Shown one piece after another: positions 52,617 through 60,345 of a DNA stretch of 64,000 nucleotides. This DNA is from Rhodopseudomonas_A sp036404135. GTDB taxonomy: Bacteria; Pseudomonadota; Alphaproteobacteria; Rhizobiales; Xanthobacteraceae. The stretch is taken from positions 3,006 through 67,005 of the forward strand of contig NZ_DASWPE010000125.1 in NCBI RefSeq assembly GCF_036404135.1. The letters run 5' to 3'. Within the stretch, counting starts at the first letter, position 1; every line of letters starts with the position of its first letter. A model generated the notes under the pieces. The model saw only the letters and a list, made by a program, of their open reading frames with translations, was not told the origin of the DNA and made no database searches. The position numbers were made by a program, and so were the translations under genes.

Positions 52617-54008
52617 ATGCTGTATCCGAACTTAGACCTATCCGAGATGTTCGCGGACCGGCAGTCGCAGCGCAGTTCCATGCACGCGCGCCATCTCAAC
52701 GAACAACTCGTGAGAGTCCTGAAGACCATCGGCTATGATGTCGGCTTCCAGCGCGGATCCGGACAGTATCTGTTCGACCGCGACGGTGCACGGTATCTGG
52801 ATTTGCTGAGCGGTTTCGGCGTATTCGCGATCGGCCGCAACCATCCCGTGCTGCGTCAGGCGCTGAAAACCGTGCTCGACGCCGAGATGCCCAATTTGGT
52901 GCAACTCGATGTCTCGACGCTGGCCGGCATCCTGGCCGAGCGGCTGCTCGAGCACATGCCGTATCTGGACAAGGTGTTCTTCGCCAATTCCGGCGCCGAG
53001 AGCGTCGAGGCGGCGATCAAATTCGCCCGCGTCGCCACCGGCCGCACCGGCATCGTCAATTGCGAACACAGCTATCACGGCCTGACCTACGGCGCGTTGT
53101 CGCTGACCGACGACCAGAATTTCCAGGGCGGCTTCGGCCCGCTGTTGCCGGGCGTCACCACGATCCCGTTCAACGACCTCGAAGCGCTGGAAAAGGTGCT
53201 GTCGACGAAGCAAGTCGCGGCGTTCATCGTCGAGCCGATCCAGGGCAAGGGCGTCAACATGCCCACCGACGAGTTTCTGCCGGGCGCTGCGGCGCTGTGC
53301 AAACGCTACGGCACGCTGTTCGTCGCCGATGAAGTCCAGACCGGGATCGGCCGCACCGGGCGTTTCCTTGCGGTCGAGCATTGGAACGTCGAGCCCGACA
53401 TGGTGCTGTTGTCGAAGGCGTTGAGCGGCGGTCACGTCCCGGTCGGCGCGGTGCTGACGCGCAAATCGATCTTCGACAAGATCTTCAACCGCATGGATCG
53501 CGCGGTGGTGCACGGCTCGACCTTCGCCAAGAACGATCTGGCGATGGCCGCGGGCATCGCCACGCTGGAAGTGCTGAAGCACGAGAAGCTGGTCGAGGCC
53601 GCGGCCAAGCGCGGCGCCGAACTGCGGCTGGCGCTGACCCGCATGGTGCCGGGCTATGAACTGCTCAAGGAAGTGCGCGGCAAGGGGCTGATGATCGGCG
53701 TCGAATTCGGCCCGCCGCAATCGCTGCGGCTGAAGGCCTCGTGGTCGATGCTGGAAACCGCCAACAAGGGGCTGTTCTGCCAGCTGATCACCGTGCCGTT
53801 GTTCAAGGATCACAAGATCCTGACCCAGGTGTCGGGCCACGGCAGCCACACCATCAAGCTGTTGCCGTCGCTGACCATCACCGAAGACGACTGCAAGTGG
53901 ATCGAGACCTCGTTCGATGCGGTGATCGCCGACAGCCACAAGGTGCCCGGCGCGATCTGGTCGCTCGGCAAGACGCTGGTCGACAACGCGGTGCGCAAAT
54001 CGGCGTGA
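52617..54008 (+). CDS. hpnO: Aminobacteriohopanetriol-forming aminotransferase HpnO
   Basis: 463-residue class III PLP aminotransferase. HpnO in R. palustris is needed for aminobacteriohopanetriol. The PLP-binding Lys is about 267 in LLSKALSGGHVPVGAVL. Other class III motifs are FFANSGAESVEAAIKFAR near the N-terminal third and DEVQTGIGRTGRF upstream of the Lys. ATG 52617 is used; the ribosome binding site is poor. Its stop is 3 bases from the convergent anti-sigma stop, with no hairpin between. Confidence 0.93.
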   Translation: MLYPNLDLSEMFADRQSQRSSMHARHLNEQLVRVLKTIGYDVGFQRGSGQYLFDRDGARYLDLLSGFGVFAIGRNHPVLRQALKTVLDAEMPNLVQLDVSTLAGILAERLLEHMPYLDKVFFANSGAESVEAAIKFARVATGRTGIVNCEHSYHGLTYGALSLTDDQNFQGGFGPLLPGVTTIPFNDLEALEKVLSTKQVAAFIVEPIQGKGVNMPTDEFLPGAAALCKRYGTLFVADEVQTGIGRTGRFLAVEHWNVEPDMVLLSKALSGGHVPVGAVLTRKSIFDKIFNRMDRAVVHGSTFAKNDLAMAAGIATLEVLKHEKLVEAAAKRGAELRLALTRMVPGYELLKEVRGKGLMIGVEFGPPQSLRLKASWSMLETANKGLFCQLITVPLFKDHKILTQVSGHGSHTIKLLPSLTITEDDCKWIETSFDAVIADSHKVPGAIWSLGKTLVDNAVRKSA

Positions 54009-54011
54009 GGC

Positions 54012-54767
54012 TCAGCCGGGAGCGCGCAGCGCGCTCTCGATCCTGTCGGCGAAATCATTGAGCTCCTCGACGCCGAGGTCGCTGACCGCGCAATAGGCCA
54101 GGCCGCCCTCGCGCCAGCGCCGGACGTTGAACCCATGGATCGTCTCGGTCTTCGCGGCGTGCTGCGCGACGTCGGGGGCCTGCGTCACGAACAGGTTGAT
54201 AACGTGGATGCGCCGGCGATAGACGATGGCGCCGAACGCGCGGCCGTCTACGTAATCGAGCCGCCCGCCGATCAGCGTAAAGCCCTGCGCGGTCAGATCG
54301 ACCACCGGCGGCGCGACGTCGAGCCTGCCGTTGAACCAGGGTTTGACGGTGTGCTGTTCGCTCGACAACACGTCGGTGAGGTGGCCGGGCTGCAGCGAGC
54401 GGACATGCGCCGAGACGATTTCGGCGACGATGCGCTGCTCGTCGTCGCCGCGCAGCGCCACCACCACCACGCTCGCGGCCGCCGCGGCCGATAGCACCGA
54501 TCCCATCGCAAACCCTTTCAACACCGCGCGCCGGCTGGTCGCCCGCGGCTGCGGCATGGCAACCTCGATGCGCTGCCGCAGGCCGGCCGGCGCGGTTTCG
54601 CGCAGCTCGGTTGCCGCGATGATTGCCTGCATCTGACGATAGCCGCGCAGCTGCGCCGCGCAGCGCGGGCAGTCGGCGAGATGCTGTTCGACCGCGCGGC
54701 TGTTGCCGGCGTCGAGTTCGCCGTCGAGCAGCGCGTGCAGCAGGATCTCGGCCTCGTCGCATGTCAT
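54012..54767 (-). CDS. Transmembrane anti-sigma factor (zinc-binding, RseA/ChrR-like)
   Basis: 251-residue protein. The N-terminus has a zinc-binding anti-sigma motif (His29, Cys33, Cys36 in EQHLADCPRC, with Cys3 nearby). A TM helix follows at about 83-106 (VLKGFAMGSVLSAAAAASVV), then a periplasmic domain (GRLDYVDGRAFGAIVYRRR). It should hold the partner ECF sigma factor inactive at the membrane until an envelope signal arrives. The start overlaps the sigma stop (ATGA). It is the last gene of the minus-strand operon that begins with the metallophosphoesterase. Confidence 0.9.
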   Translation of the reverse strand: MTCDEAEILLHALLDGELDAGNSRAVEQHLADCPRCAAQLRGYRQMQAIIAATELRETAPAGLRQRIEVAMPQPRATSRRAVLKGFAMGSVLSAAAAASVVVVALRGDDEQRIVAEIVSAHVRSLQPGHLTDVLSSEQHTVKPWFNGRLDVAPPVVDLTAQGFTLIGGRLDYVDGRAFGAIVYRRRIHVINLFVTQAPDVAQHAAKTETIHGFNVRRWREGGLAYCAVSDLGVEELNDFADRIESALRAPG

Positions 54768-55321
54768 GGAGTGTGCTCCTGTTCGGCGAGCCAGGCGGCG
54801 CGCAGCATCGCGCGAGCGCGCGCCAGCCGCGACATCACGGTGCCGACCGGCGCGTCGACGATGCCGGCGATGTCGCGGTAGGACAGATTGTGAATTTCAC
54901 GCAGCACGATGGTCTCGCGAAACGGCTCGGCCAGCGCGGTCAGCAGACGGCGGATGGTGGCGGCGTCCCAGCGCCGCAACAGCTGCAATTCCGGCGTCTC
55001 CTCGGCCTCGTGCCACAAGGGCGCGGTGGTGTCGTCGGCGTCGTCCGACAGCGCCAGCAACGGGGCGGCGGCGCGGCGCGCGAATTCCGCGCGGCAGACG
55101 TTGCGCAGGATCGCAAACAGCCATGGCTTGATCTGTGGTCCGTGGTAACTGTCGAAACTCTTGAAGGCGCGCAGGTAGCATTCCTGCACGGCGTCCTCGG
55201 CGTCGCTGGCATCGCGCAGCAGGTAGCGCGCCAGCGTGTAGACCTCGTCGAGCAAGGGCAACGCCGCCTCGCGGAACCGGCGCCCTAGTTCGGCATCGTC
55301 GCGTTGCAGCTTCACCGGCAT
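54764..55321 (-). CDS. ECF-type RNA polymerase sigma factor
   Basis: 185-residue ECF sigma factor. Sigma2 covers about 20-90 (ARYLLRDASDAEDAVQECYL, KPWLFAILRNVCR) and sigma4 about 120-175 (FRETIVLREIHNLSYRDIAG, GTVMSRLARARAMLR). The 2.3/2.4 WLFAILRN signature is present. I start at ATG 55321 (MPVKLQRDDA); ATG 55339 is possible. It lies 76 bases after the cupredoxin stop and overlaps its anti-sigma partner. It is not EcfG (no EcfG-type N-terminus) and probably controls an envelope or copper/redox regulon including this operon (inference). Confidence 0.92.
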   Translation of the reverse strand: MPVKLQRDDAELGRRFREAALPLLDEVYTLARYLLRDASDAEDAVQECYLRAFKSFDSYHGPQIKPWLFAILRNVCRAEFARRAAAPLLALSDDADDTTAPLWHEAEETPELQLLRRWDAATIRRLLTALAEPFRETIVLREIHNLSYRDIAGIVDAPVGTVMSRLARARAMLRAAWLAEQEHTP

Positions 55322-55397
55322 CGCCCCGTGTTGCACCATTCCCCGGCCGGCGGCGCTGCACCGGCCGGGCATGATTGTGCCGCCTTGCCTTGGCTCG

Positions 55398-55727
55398 TTA
55401 CTCAACCTTGATGGTCCCGGTCATATGGGGATGCAGCGAACAAAAATAACTGTAACTGCCGGCCTGGGTGAAGCTGAATGCGTAGCTGTCGTCGGTATCC
55501 AGCACCTTGGACTTGAAATGGCCGACCGACACCAGCGCATGCGGAATGTCGTCGCGGTTTTTCCAGGTGACGGTGCTGCCGGCCTTGATGGTCAATTGCG
55601 CCGGCTCGAAGGTGAAGTTGTCGATCATGACCGCCGCGTCCTCACAACGCGCCACGGAGATCTGCGTAGCCATGATCGCCGCCACGCCGAGGCGGACGCC
55701 GAGATGTCGAAAGCTGAACATGGTCAT
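55398..55727 (-). CDS. Periplasmic cupredoxin (plastocyanin/amicyanin-like)
   Basis: 109-residue type 1 copper protein. A signal peptide (about 1-28, ending SVARC-E) precedes the cupredoxin fold FTFEPAQLTIKAGSTVTWKN. The copper ligands are complete: His63 (DIPHALV), Cys96, His99 and Met102 (YFCSLHPHM). AGGAGCG precedes ATG 55727. It lies between the Tat-exported metallophosphoesterase (9-base gap) and the sigma factor. It could carry electrons or act as a copper-binding partner for the phosphoesterase, but its redox partners are not here. Confidence 0.93.
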   Translation of the reverse strand: MTMFSFRHLGVRLGVAAIMATQISVARCEDAAVMIDNFTFEPAQLTIKAGSTVTWKNRDDIPHALVSVGHFKSKVLDTDDSYAFSFTQAGSYSYFCSLHPHMTGTIKVE

Positions 55728-55736
55728 GGACGCTCC

Positions 55737-56666
55737 TCAACCCTGCAGCGGGGTGTCGATGATGGCGAGGCGCTCTTGGCCGGGCTGGAAGTTGATGCTG
55801 GCGACGCCGAGCAGCCCGCGCAGCTTGTCGTCGGCGACCTTCATCGGGCCCGGGGAGGGCGCGGTTCCCGGCGCCGGCTGCGGGAACGCGGTGGAGCGCG
55901 CGGTGTGGAAGGTGACGTTTCCTTCCACCTTCTGCATCACCTGATGGATGTGGCCGTTTAGCACGGTGACCGATCCGAAGCCCTTGAGGATGTCGAGCGC
56001 GCGGGCGCTGTCCTCGGTGCCCCAGCCCCAGGCCGGATACACCGTCCACAACGGAATGTGCGCGAACACCACGATCGGGGTGGATTTTGATTTGCCCCGG
56101 AGGTCGTCTTCCAGCCATGCGAGCTGATCGGCGCCGAGATTGCCGAGCCCGCCGGCCTTCAGGTCGACCACATTGACCAGGGCGACGAAGTGCACGCCGC
56201 CGGCGTCGAACGAATACCAGCCCGCGCCTTTGCTGCCGCGGCCATAGCGCTCGCGATACAGCCTGACCTCCTCGTCGATCAGGTCGTGCTCGCCCGGCAC
56301 GTAATGCACGTCGAGTTTTGCCTGCGAGATGATGCGGTCGGCGTCGTCGAATTCGGAGGCTTTCGACAGATGCGAGATGTCGCCGGTGTGGATCATGAAG
56401 GAGGGCCGGATCGGCAGCGTCTTGATCTTGCCGATCGCCTCCTCGAGCGTGCCGATCGCGTTGGGATTGGCGGGCTTGTCGAAGCCGACATGGCTGTCGC
56501 TGATCTGCAGGAAGCTCAGCCCTGCCGGTTCCGCCGCATTGGCCTCACCGACCAGGCCGAGCGAGCGCGGCACGCCGCCAGAGAGGCTCCACAGCACGCC
56601 GGTGCCGGCCCAGGTCATGCATTCCAGGATCTTGCGGCGATTGGGTTGGTGGTCGAATTCGCGCAT
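55737..56666 (-). CDS. Tat-exported metallophosphoesterase
   Basis: 309-residue exported phosphoesterase. The N-terminus DHQPNRRKILECMTWAGTGV has a twin-arginine-like motif and hydrophobic stretch, with cleavage probably near ANAA (about 44). Metal motifs are ISDSHVG (Asp57, His59), HTGDISH (Asp96), GEHD (125-128), FAHIPLW and LNGHIHQ. The usual GNHD/E is GEHD here, replacing the bridging Asn with Glu. GGAGG 5 bases before ATG 56666 decides the start over 56678. It heads the cupredoxin-sigma-anti-sigma operon. Substrate unknown; periplasmic location inferred. Confidence 0.88.
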   Translation of the reverse strand: MREFDHQPNRRKILECMTWAGTGVLWSLSGGVPRSLGLVGEANAAEPAGLSFLQISDSHVGFDKPANPNAIGTLEEAIGKIKTLPIRPSFMIHTGDISHLSKASEFDDADRIISQAKLDVHYVPGEHDLIDEEVRLYRERYGRGSKGAGWYSFDAGGVHFVALVNVVDLKAGGLGNLGADQLAWLEDDLRGKSKSTPIVVFAHIPLWTVYPAWGWGTEDSARALDILKGFGSVTVLNGHIHQVMQKVEGNVTFHTARSTAFPQPAPGTAPSPGPMKVADDKLRGLLGVASINFQPGQERLAIIDTPLQG

Positions 56667-56729
56667 CGCATCCTCCATCGCCCTGAACTGGGCGTATCGA
56701 GGGGATCGGGCGAGTGCCGGGTTTATTCC

Positions 56730-56777
56730 CGCAACGGGCGATCTATTTGCGGTCAAGCCTGCTTGTCGCAACGGGCG
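56730..56777. promoter_or_regulatory. Direct repeat in a divergent promoter region
   Basis: CGCAACGGGCG occurs at 56730-56740 and again at 56767-56777, 37 bases apart start to start. It lies 64-111 bases upstream of the metallophosphoesterase start and ahead of the divergent M20 gene, so it may be a regulator or ECF-sigma binding site. Confidence 0.4.
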
Positions 56778-56852
56778 GGCGCGCGCGACCTTGGGTCACC
56801 CCCGCAGCCGTGGTAATGGTAACGGAGCCTGGAACCAGTTGGAAAGCCTCTC

Positions 56853-58025
56853 ATGCCCGTGATCAATCGCGTCGCCGACCTGCAGCCTGACATCATGGCG
56901 TGGCGCCGGGATCTTCATGCGCATCCGGAGCTGATGTACGAGGTGCACCGCACCGCGGCTTTCGTGGCGGACCGGCTGCGCGAATTCGGCTGCGACGAGG
57001 TCGCCACCGGGATCGGCCGCACCGGCGTGGTCGGCGTGATCAAGGGCCGCCAGCCGGCGCCCGACGCCGAGCTGCGGACCGTGGCACTGCGCGCCGACAT
57101 GGACGCGCTGCCGATCACGGAAGCCAACGATCTGCCCTACGCCTCGCAGACGCCCGGTCTGATGCACGCCTGCGGCCATGACGGCCATACCGCGATGCTG
57201 CTCGGCGCGGCGCGCTACCTCGCCGAGACCCGTAATTTTGCCGGCGACGCGGTGGTGATCTTCCAGCCCGCCGAGGAGGGCGGCGCCGGCGCCGCGGCGA
57301 TGCTCGAGGACGGGCTGATGGAGCGCTTTGCGATCGACCAGGTCTACGGCATGCACAATGGCCCCGGCCTGCCGGTCGGCTGTTTCGCGCTACGGCAGGG
57401 CCCGATCATGGCTTCCACCGACGCGATCGACATCCGCATCAACGGCGTCGGCGGCCACGCCGCGCGGCCGCACAAATGCGTCGACCCGGTGCTGGCCGGC
57501 GCGCAACTGATCACCGCGCTGCAATCGATCGTGTCGCGCAGCGTCGATCCGCTGGAGTCCGCGGTGATCTCGATCTGCGAGTTCCACGCCGGCAACGCCC
57601 GCAACGTGATTCCGCATGCCGCGGAACTGAAGGGCACAGTGCGCACGCTCACCGCCGCGGTGCGCGACCTCGCCGAACAGCGGGTCCGCGAGGTGGTGGC
57701 CGGGGTCGCGCTGATGACCGGCGCCAGCATCGATATGGTCTATGAGCGTGGCTACCCGGTGCTGGTGAACCACGCGGCGCAGACCGAGACCGCCGGCGGC
57801 GTCGCCCGCGCCATCGCCGGCGACGGCAACGTCCACGATATGCCTCCGCTGATGGGCGCCGAGGATTTCTCCTATATGCTGGAAGCCCGGCCGGGCGCCT
57901 TCATCTTCATCGGCAACGGCGACAGCGCCGGGCTGCATCACCCGGCCTATAATTTCAACGACGACGCCATCGTCTACGGCACCTCGTATTGGATCAAGCT
58001 GGTCGAGACCACGCTGGCGGCCTGA
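56853..58025 (+). CDS. M20-family amidohydrolase
   Basis: 390-residue metal-dependent amidohydrolase of the hippurate hydrolase/N-acyl-amino-acid amidohydrolase type. Metal ligands are Cys107 and His109 in HACGHDGHT, the Glu141/Glu142 pair in QPAEEGGAG, and later His residues in the GVGGHAARPH dimerisation insert and GAEDFSYM. ATG 56853 follows GGAAAG. It is divergent from the sigma-factor operon and precedes the DUF892 gene by 122 bases. The substrate is uncertain; benzoylglycine, acetylated amino acids and peptidyl amides are all possible. The DUF892 gene has its own promoter. Confidence 0.93.
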   Translation: MPVINRVADLQPDIMAWRRDLHAHPELMYEVHRTAAFVADRLREFGCDEVATGIGRTGVVGVIKGRQPAPDAELRTVALRADMDALPITEANDLPYASQTPGLMHACGHDGHTAMLLGAARYLAETRNFAGDAVVIFQPAEEGGAGAAAMLEDGLMERFAIDQVYGMHNGPGLPVGCFALRQGPIMASTDAIDIRINGVGGHAARPHKCVDPVLAGAQLITALQSIVSRSVDPLESAVISICEFHAGNARNVIPHAAELKGTVRTLTAAVRDLAEQRVREVVAGVALMTGASIDMVYERGYPVLVNHAAQTETAGGVARAIAGDGNVHDMPPLMGAEDFSYMLEARPGAFIFIGNGDSAGLHHPAYNFNDDAIVYGTSYWIKLVETTLAA

Positions 58026-58077
58026 GGGGCCACATCAGTCGTCTGCACGACAGATGGTAGAGTCGGTAGCGGGCGAA

Positions 58078-58102
58078 GGAACGATGATCTTCACGTTGCG
58101 TT
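58078..58102 (+). promoter_or_regulatory. Sigma-EcfG-type general stress promoter
   Basis: GGAAC (58078-58082) is separated by exactly 16 bases from CGTT (58099-58102). GGAAC-N16/17-CGTT is the general-stress EcfG consensus of alphaproteobacteria. The -10 element is 45 bases before the DUF892 ATG, a good leader length. Confidence 0.82.
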
Positions 58103-58147
58103 GAGGCAATGGAATACCCCCGCCACATCCGCAAAATGGAGCGCATC

Positions 58148-58645
58148 ATGCCGACCAAGGACAAGGGCCTCAACGATCTATTCCTCGATACCCTGAAGGA
58201 CATCTACTTCGCCGAGAAGCAGATCCTGAAAGCGCTGCCGAAAATGGCGAAGGCTGCGACCTCCGATAAGCTTCGCGCCGCATTCGAGAAGCACCACGGC
58301 GAGACCGAAGGCCAGATCGAGCGCATCGAGCAGATCTTCGAATTGATCGACAAGCCGGCGCGCGGCAAGACCTGCGACGCGATCATGGGCATCCTCGACG
58401 AGGGCAAGGAGATCATGGACGAGTACAAGGGCACAGAAGCGCTCGACGCCGGCATGCTCGCCGCCGCCCAGGCCGTCGAACACTACGAGATTTCGCGCTA
58501 CGGCACGTTGAAGCAGTGGGCCACCCAGCTCGGCTTGAAGGACGCCGCCCGGCTGCTCGACCAGACCCTGCAGGAAGAAAAGAAGACCGACCAGGCGCTG
58601 ACCACGCTGGCCGATTCCGCGGTCAATGTCGCGGCGGCGGCGTAA
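58148..58645 (+). CDS. DUF892/YciF-type ferritin-like stress protein
   Basis: 165-residue four-helix ferritin-like protein of the YciE/YciF family. The helix-1 pattern DLFLDTLKDIYFAEKQILKALPKMA with Glu (AEKQ), the later EKHHGETEGQIERIE, and the C-terminal helices VEHYEISRYG and LLDQTLQEEKKTD supply candidate carboxylate/His di-metal ligands. ATG 58148 has GGAG 7-10 bases upstream. A sigma-EcfG-type promoter lies directly ahead, fitting the stress-induced behaviour of this family. A convergent terminator follows. Confidence 0.93.
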   Translation: MPTKDKGLNDLFLDTLKDIYFAEKQILKALPKMAKAATSDKLRAAFEKHHGETEGQIERIEQIFELIDKPARGKTCDAIMGILDEGKEIMDEYKGTEALDAGMLAAAQAVEHYEISRYGTLKQWATQLGLKDAARLLDQTLQEEKKTDQALTTLADSAVNVAAAA

Positions 58646-58684
58646 GCGATCCGCTGATCCGAGGCGCAGTTATCGTGCGTTGAC

Positions 58685-58715
58685 AGCGCGCTTCTCCCCG
58701 GGGGAGCGCGCTTTC
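58685..58715. terminator. Convergent terminator after the DUF892 gene
   Basis: AGCGCGCT (58685-58692) and AGCGCGCT (58705-58712) are inverted, self-complementary arms with a loop of about 12 bases that includes CCCCGGGG. TTT follows on the plus strand. It lies between the DUF892 gene and the convergent UdgX gene. Confidence 0.7.
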
Positions 58716-58765
58716 GTATCGTAAGAGCCTCGCCAAAGAGCGATCAAGACGGCAGGCATTAAACG

Positions 58766-58828
58766 CGTCATTTGCGGGGAGCTGTTGCTTCGCCTTCGCC
58801 CGGCGCGGCGAGTTCGGCTCGCAATGAC
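58766..58828. repeat. Degenerate TCATTGCGAG-type repeat
   Basis: CGTCATTTGCGG at the left and GGCTCGCAATGAC at the right resemble the ends of the full element at 21599-21691, with GCTTCGCC between. The arms are shorter and less exact, so this looks like a decayed copy. Confidence 0.6.
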
Positions 58829-58858
58829 TGATCTGGGGACCGTGCCCACCGACGCTGC

Positions 58859-60334
58859 TCACGCCGCATCCTTGCGCTTCAGGTATTTGGCGACGATCTT
58901 CAGATCGTCGACGAAGCGGTCGTATTCGCGCGCCTTGGCGTCTTCGTCGGGCAGTCGCAGCAGATAGGACGGATGCACGGTCACCAGCACCTGGACCGGA
59001 TGCTCCGCTTCGCCCTCGGTATCGATCAGCCGTCCCCTGGTCTTGTTGATCGGCGTGATCTTGCCGAGCACGCTTTGCGCGGCGGTGGCGCCCAGCGCGA
59101 CGACCAAAGCGGGACGCACCGCGGCGAGTTCGCGCTCGTACCATGGCCGGCAGGCGCGGATCTCCGGCGTGGTCGGCTTCTGGTGCAGCCGGATCTTGCC
59201 GCGCGGCACGAATTTGAAATGCTTCACCGCATTGGTGACATAGACCTTGCCGCGGTCGATGCCGGCGTCGCGCAGCGCGCGGTCGAGCATCTGCCCGGCG
59301 GGGCCGACGAACGGTTGGCCGGCGAGGTCTTCCTTGTCGCCGGGCTGTTCGCCGACCAGCATCACCGAAGCGTGGTGCGGGCCTTCGCCGAACACGGTCT
59401 GCGTCGCGTCTTTCCACAGCGGACAGGCGCGGCAGTCGGCGGCTTGCTCGCGCAGGGCCGCCAGGCTCGCAGCTCCTGCGTTGTCGTCATGATCGGTCGT
59501 CGCCCGGTGTTTCATCGGCGGCTCCCGGCGCTGCATGGATGTCTTCGGCTCGGTCGCGGCGGTGTCGATCATTGCGCCGGTGGCGCGCCCGGCCTGCGCG
59601 ATCAACGGCTTGATCAGCGCCGCCTCCGGCAGGTTGCGCCAATAGCGCTTCGGCATCTCCGCCTGCATCGCCTTCACCTTCAGCCGCGCCGGATTGAAGA
59701 TGCTGGCGTAGTAGGTCAGCCAGGTCTCTTCCAGCCGGTCCTCGGACGGCGCCTCGGCCTGGCTGACGCCCGGCGTGAACATCACGCTATGGCCGTCCCA
59801 GTGCGCGCAGACTTCCGGCGTCAGGATCGACCACGCCATATCGGCGAAGCGGCGCGCGAAGAACGGCGCGGTGGCCTCGACGATGTGATGCGCCGGCTCG
59901 AACCAGGCGACGAAGCGGTTGTTCGGCTCGCGGCCGATCTCGCGAAACCGGACGAAGGCTTTCATCTTGTGACAGTCGCGGCGCACCGCACGCGCCAGCG
60001 TCGAAAGCTGCGCGACGTCGGGATCGGAGGCGAGCTGCAGAAATTCATGGTTGGCGCGCAGCCGCCACAATACCCGGTACAACAGCGCGAAGCGCTGCGG
60101 GTCGCTGTGCAGGATGACGTTCTGCGCCAGTTCGACGAATTTCGCCGGCACGTTGAAGCTGGCTTCCGGCACCGCGGGCGGCGGGGGCAGCGCGGCGGGC
60201 GCGAACAGTTCGGGTTCGTCGCCGCGCACCGTCCAGCTCACCTCGGCCGGCTTGACGTGGCCGAGCGCCAGCCGGCGCGCCGCGGCGCGCCAGCCGGCGA
60301 AGTCGATGTCGCTGTCGAGCGCAACGAGGTGCAT
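58859..60334 (-). CDS. DUF4130-UdgX fusion, uracil-DNA glycosylase superfamily
   Basis: 491-residue two-domain protein. Residues about 1-245 match DUF4130 (a putative DNA-metabolism domain; FEPAHHIVEATAPFFARRF, TWLTYYASIFNPARLKVKAMQ). Residues about 295-491 are UdgX: GEQPGDKEDLAGQPFVGPAG, the TNAVKHFKF motif 2, and VTVHPSYLLRLP. UdgX binds uracil-DNA covalently through a His in a KRRIH loop; here the loop reads KIRLH with His384 kept. Cys301, Cys304 and Cys395 likely hold the Fe-S cluster. It starts 11 bases after the radical SAM gene and is probably under the LexA box at 61666. Confidence 0.92.
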   Translation of the reverse strand: MHLVALDSDIDFAGWRAAARRLALGHVKPAEVSWTVRGDEPELFAPAALPPPPAVPEASFNVPAKFVELAQNVILHSDPQRFALLYRVLWRLRANHEFLQLASDPDVAQLSTLARAVRRDCHKMKAFVRFREIGREPNNRFVAWFEPAHHIVEATAPFFARRFADMAWSILTPEVCAHWDGHSVMFTPGVSQAEAPSEDRLEETWLTYYASIFNPARLKVKAMQAEMPKRYWRNLPEAALIKPLIAQAGRATGAMIDTAATEPKTSMQRREPPMKHRATTDHDDNAGAASLAALREQAADCRACPLWKDATQTVFGEGPHHASVMLVGEQPGDKEDLAGQPFVGPAGQMLDRALRDAGIDRGKVYVTNAVKHFKFVPRGKIRLHQKPTTPEIRACRPWYERELAAVRPALVVALGATAAQSVLGKITPINKTRGRLIDTEGEAEHPVQVLVTVHPSYLLRLPDEDAKAREYDRFVDDLKIVAKYLKRKDAA

Positions 60335-60345
60335 CCAATCTCCGG

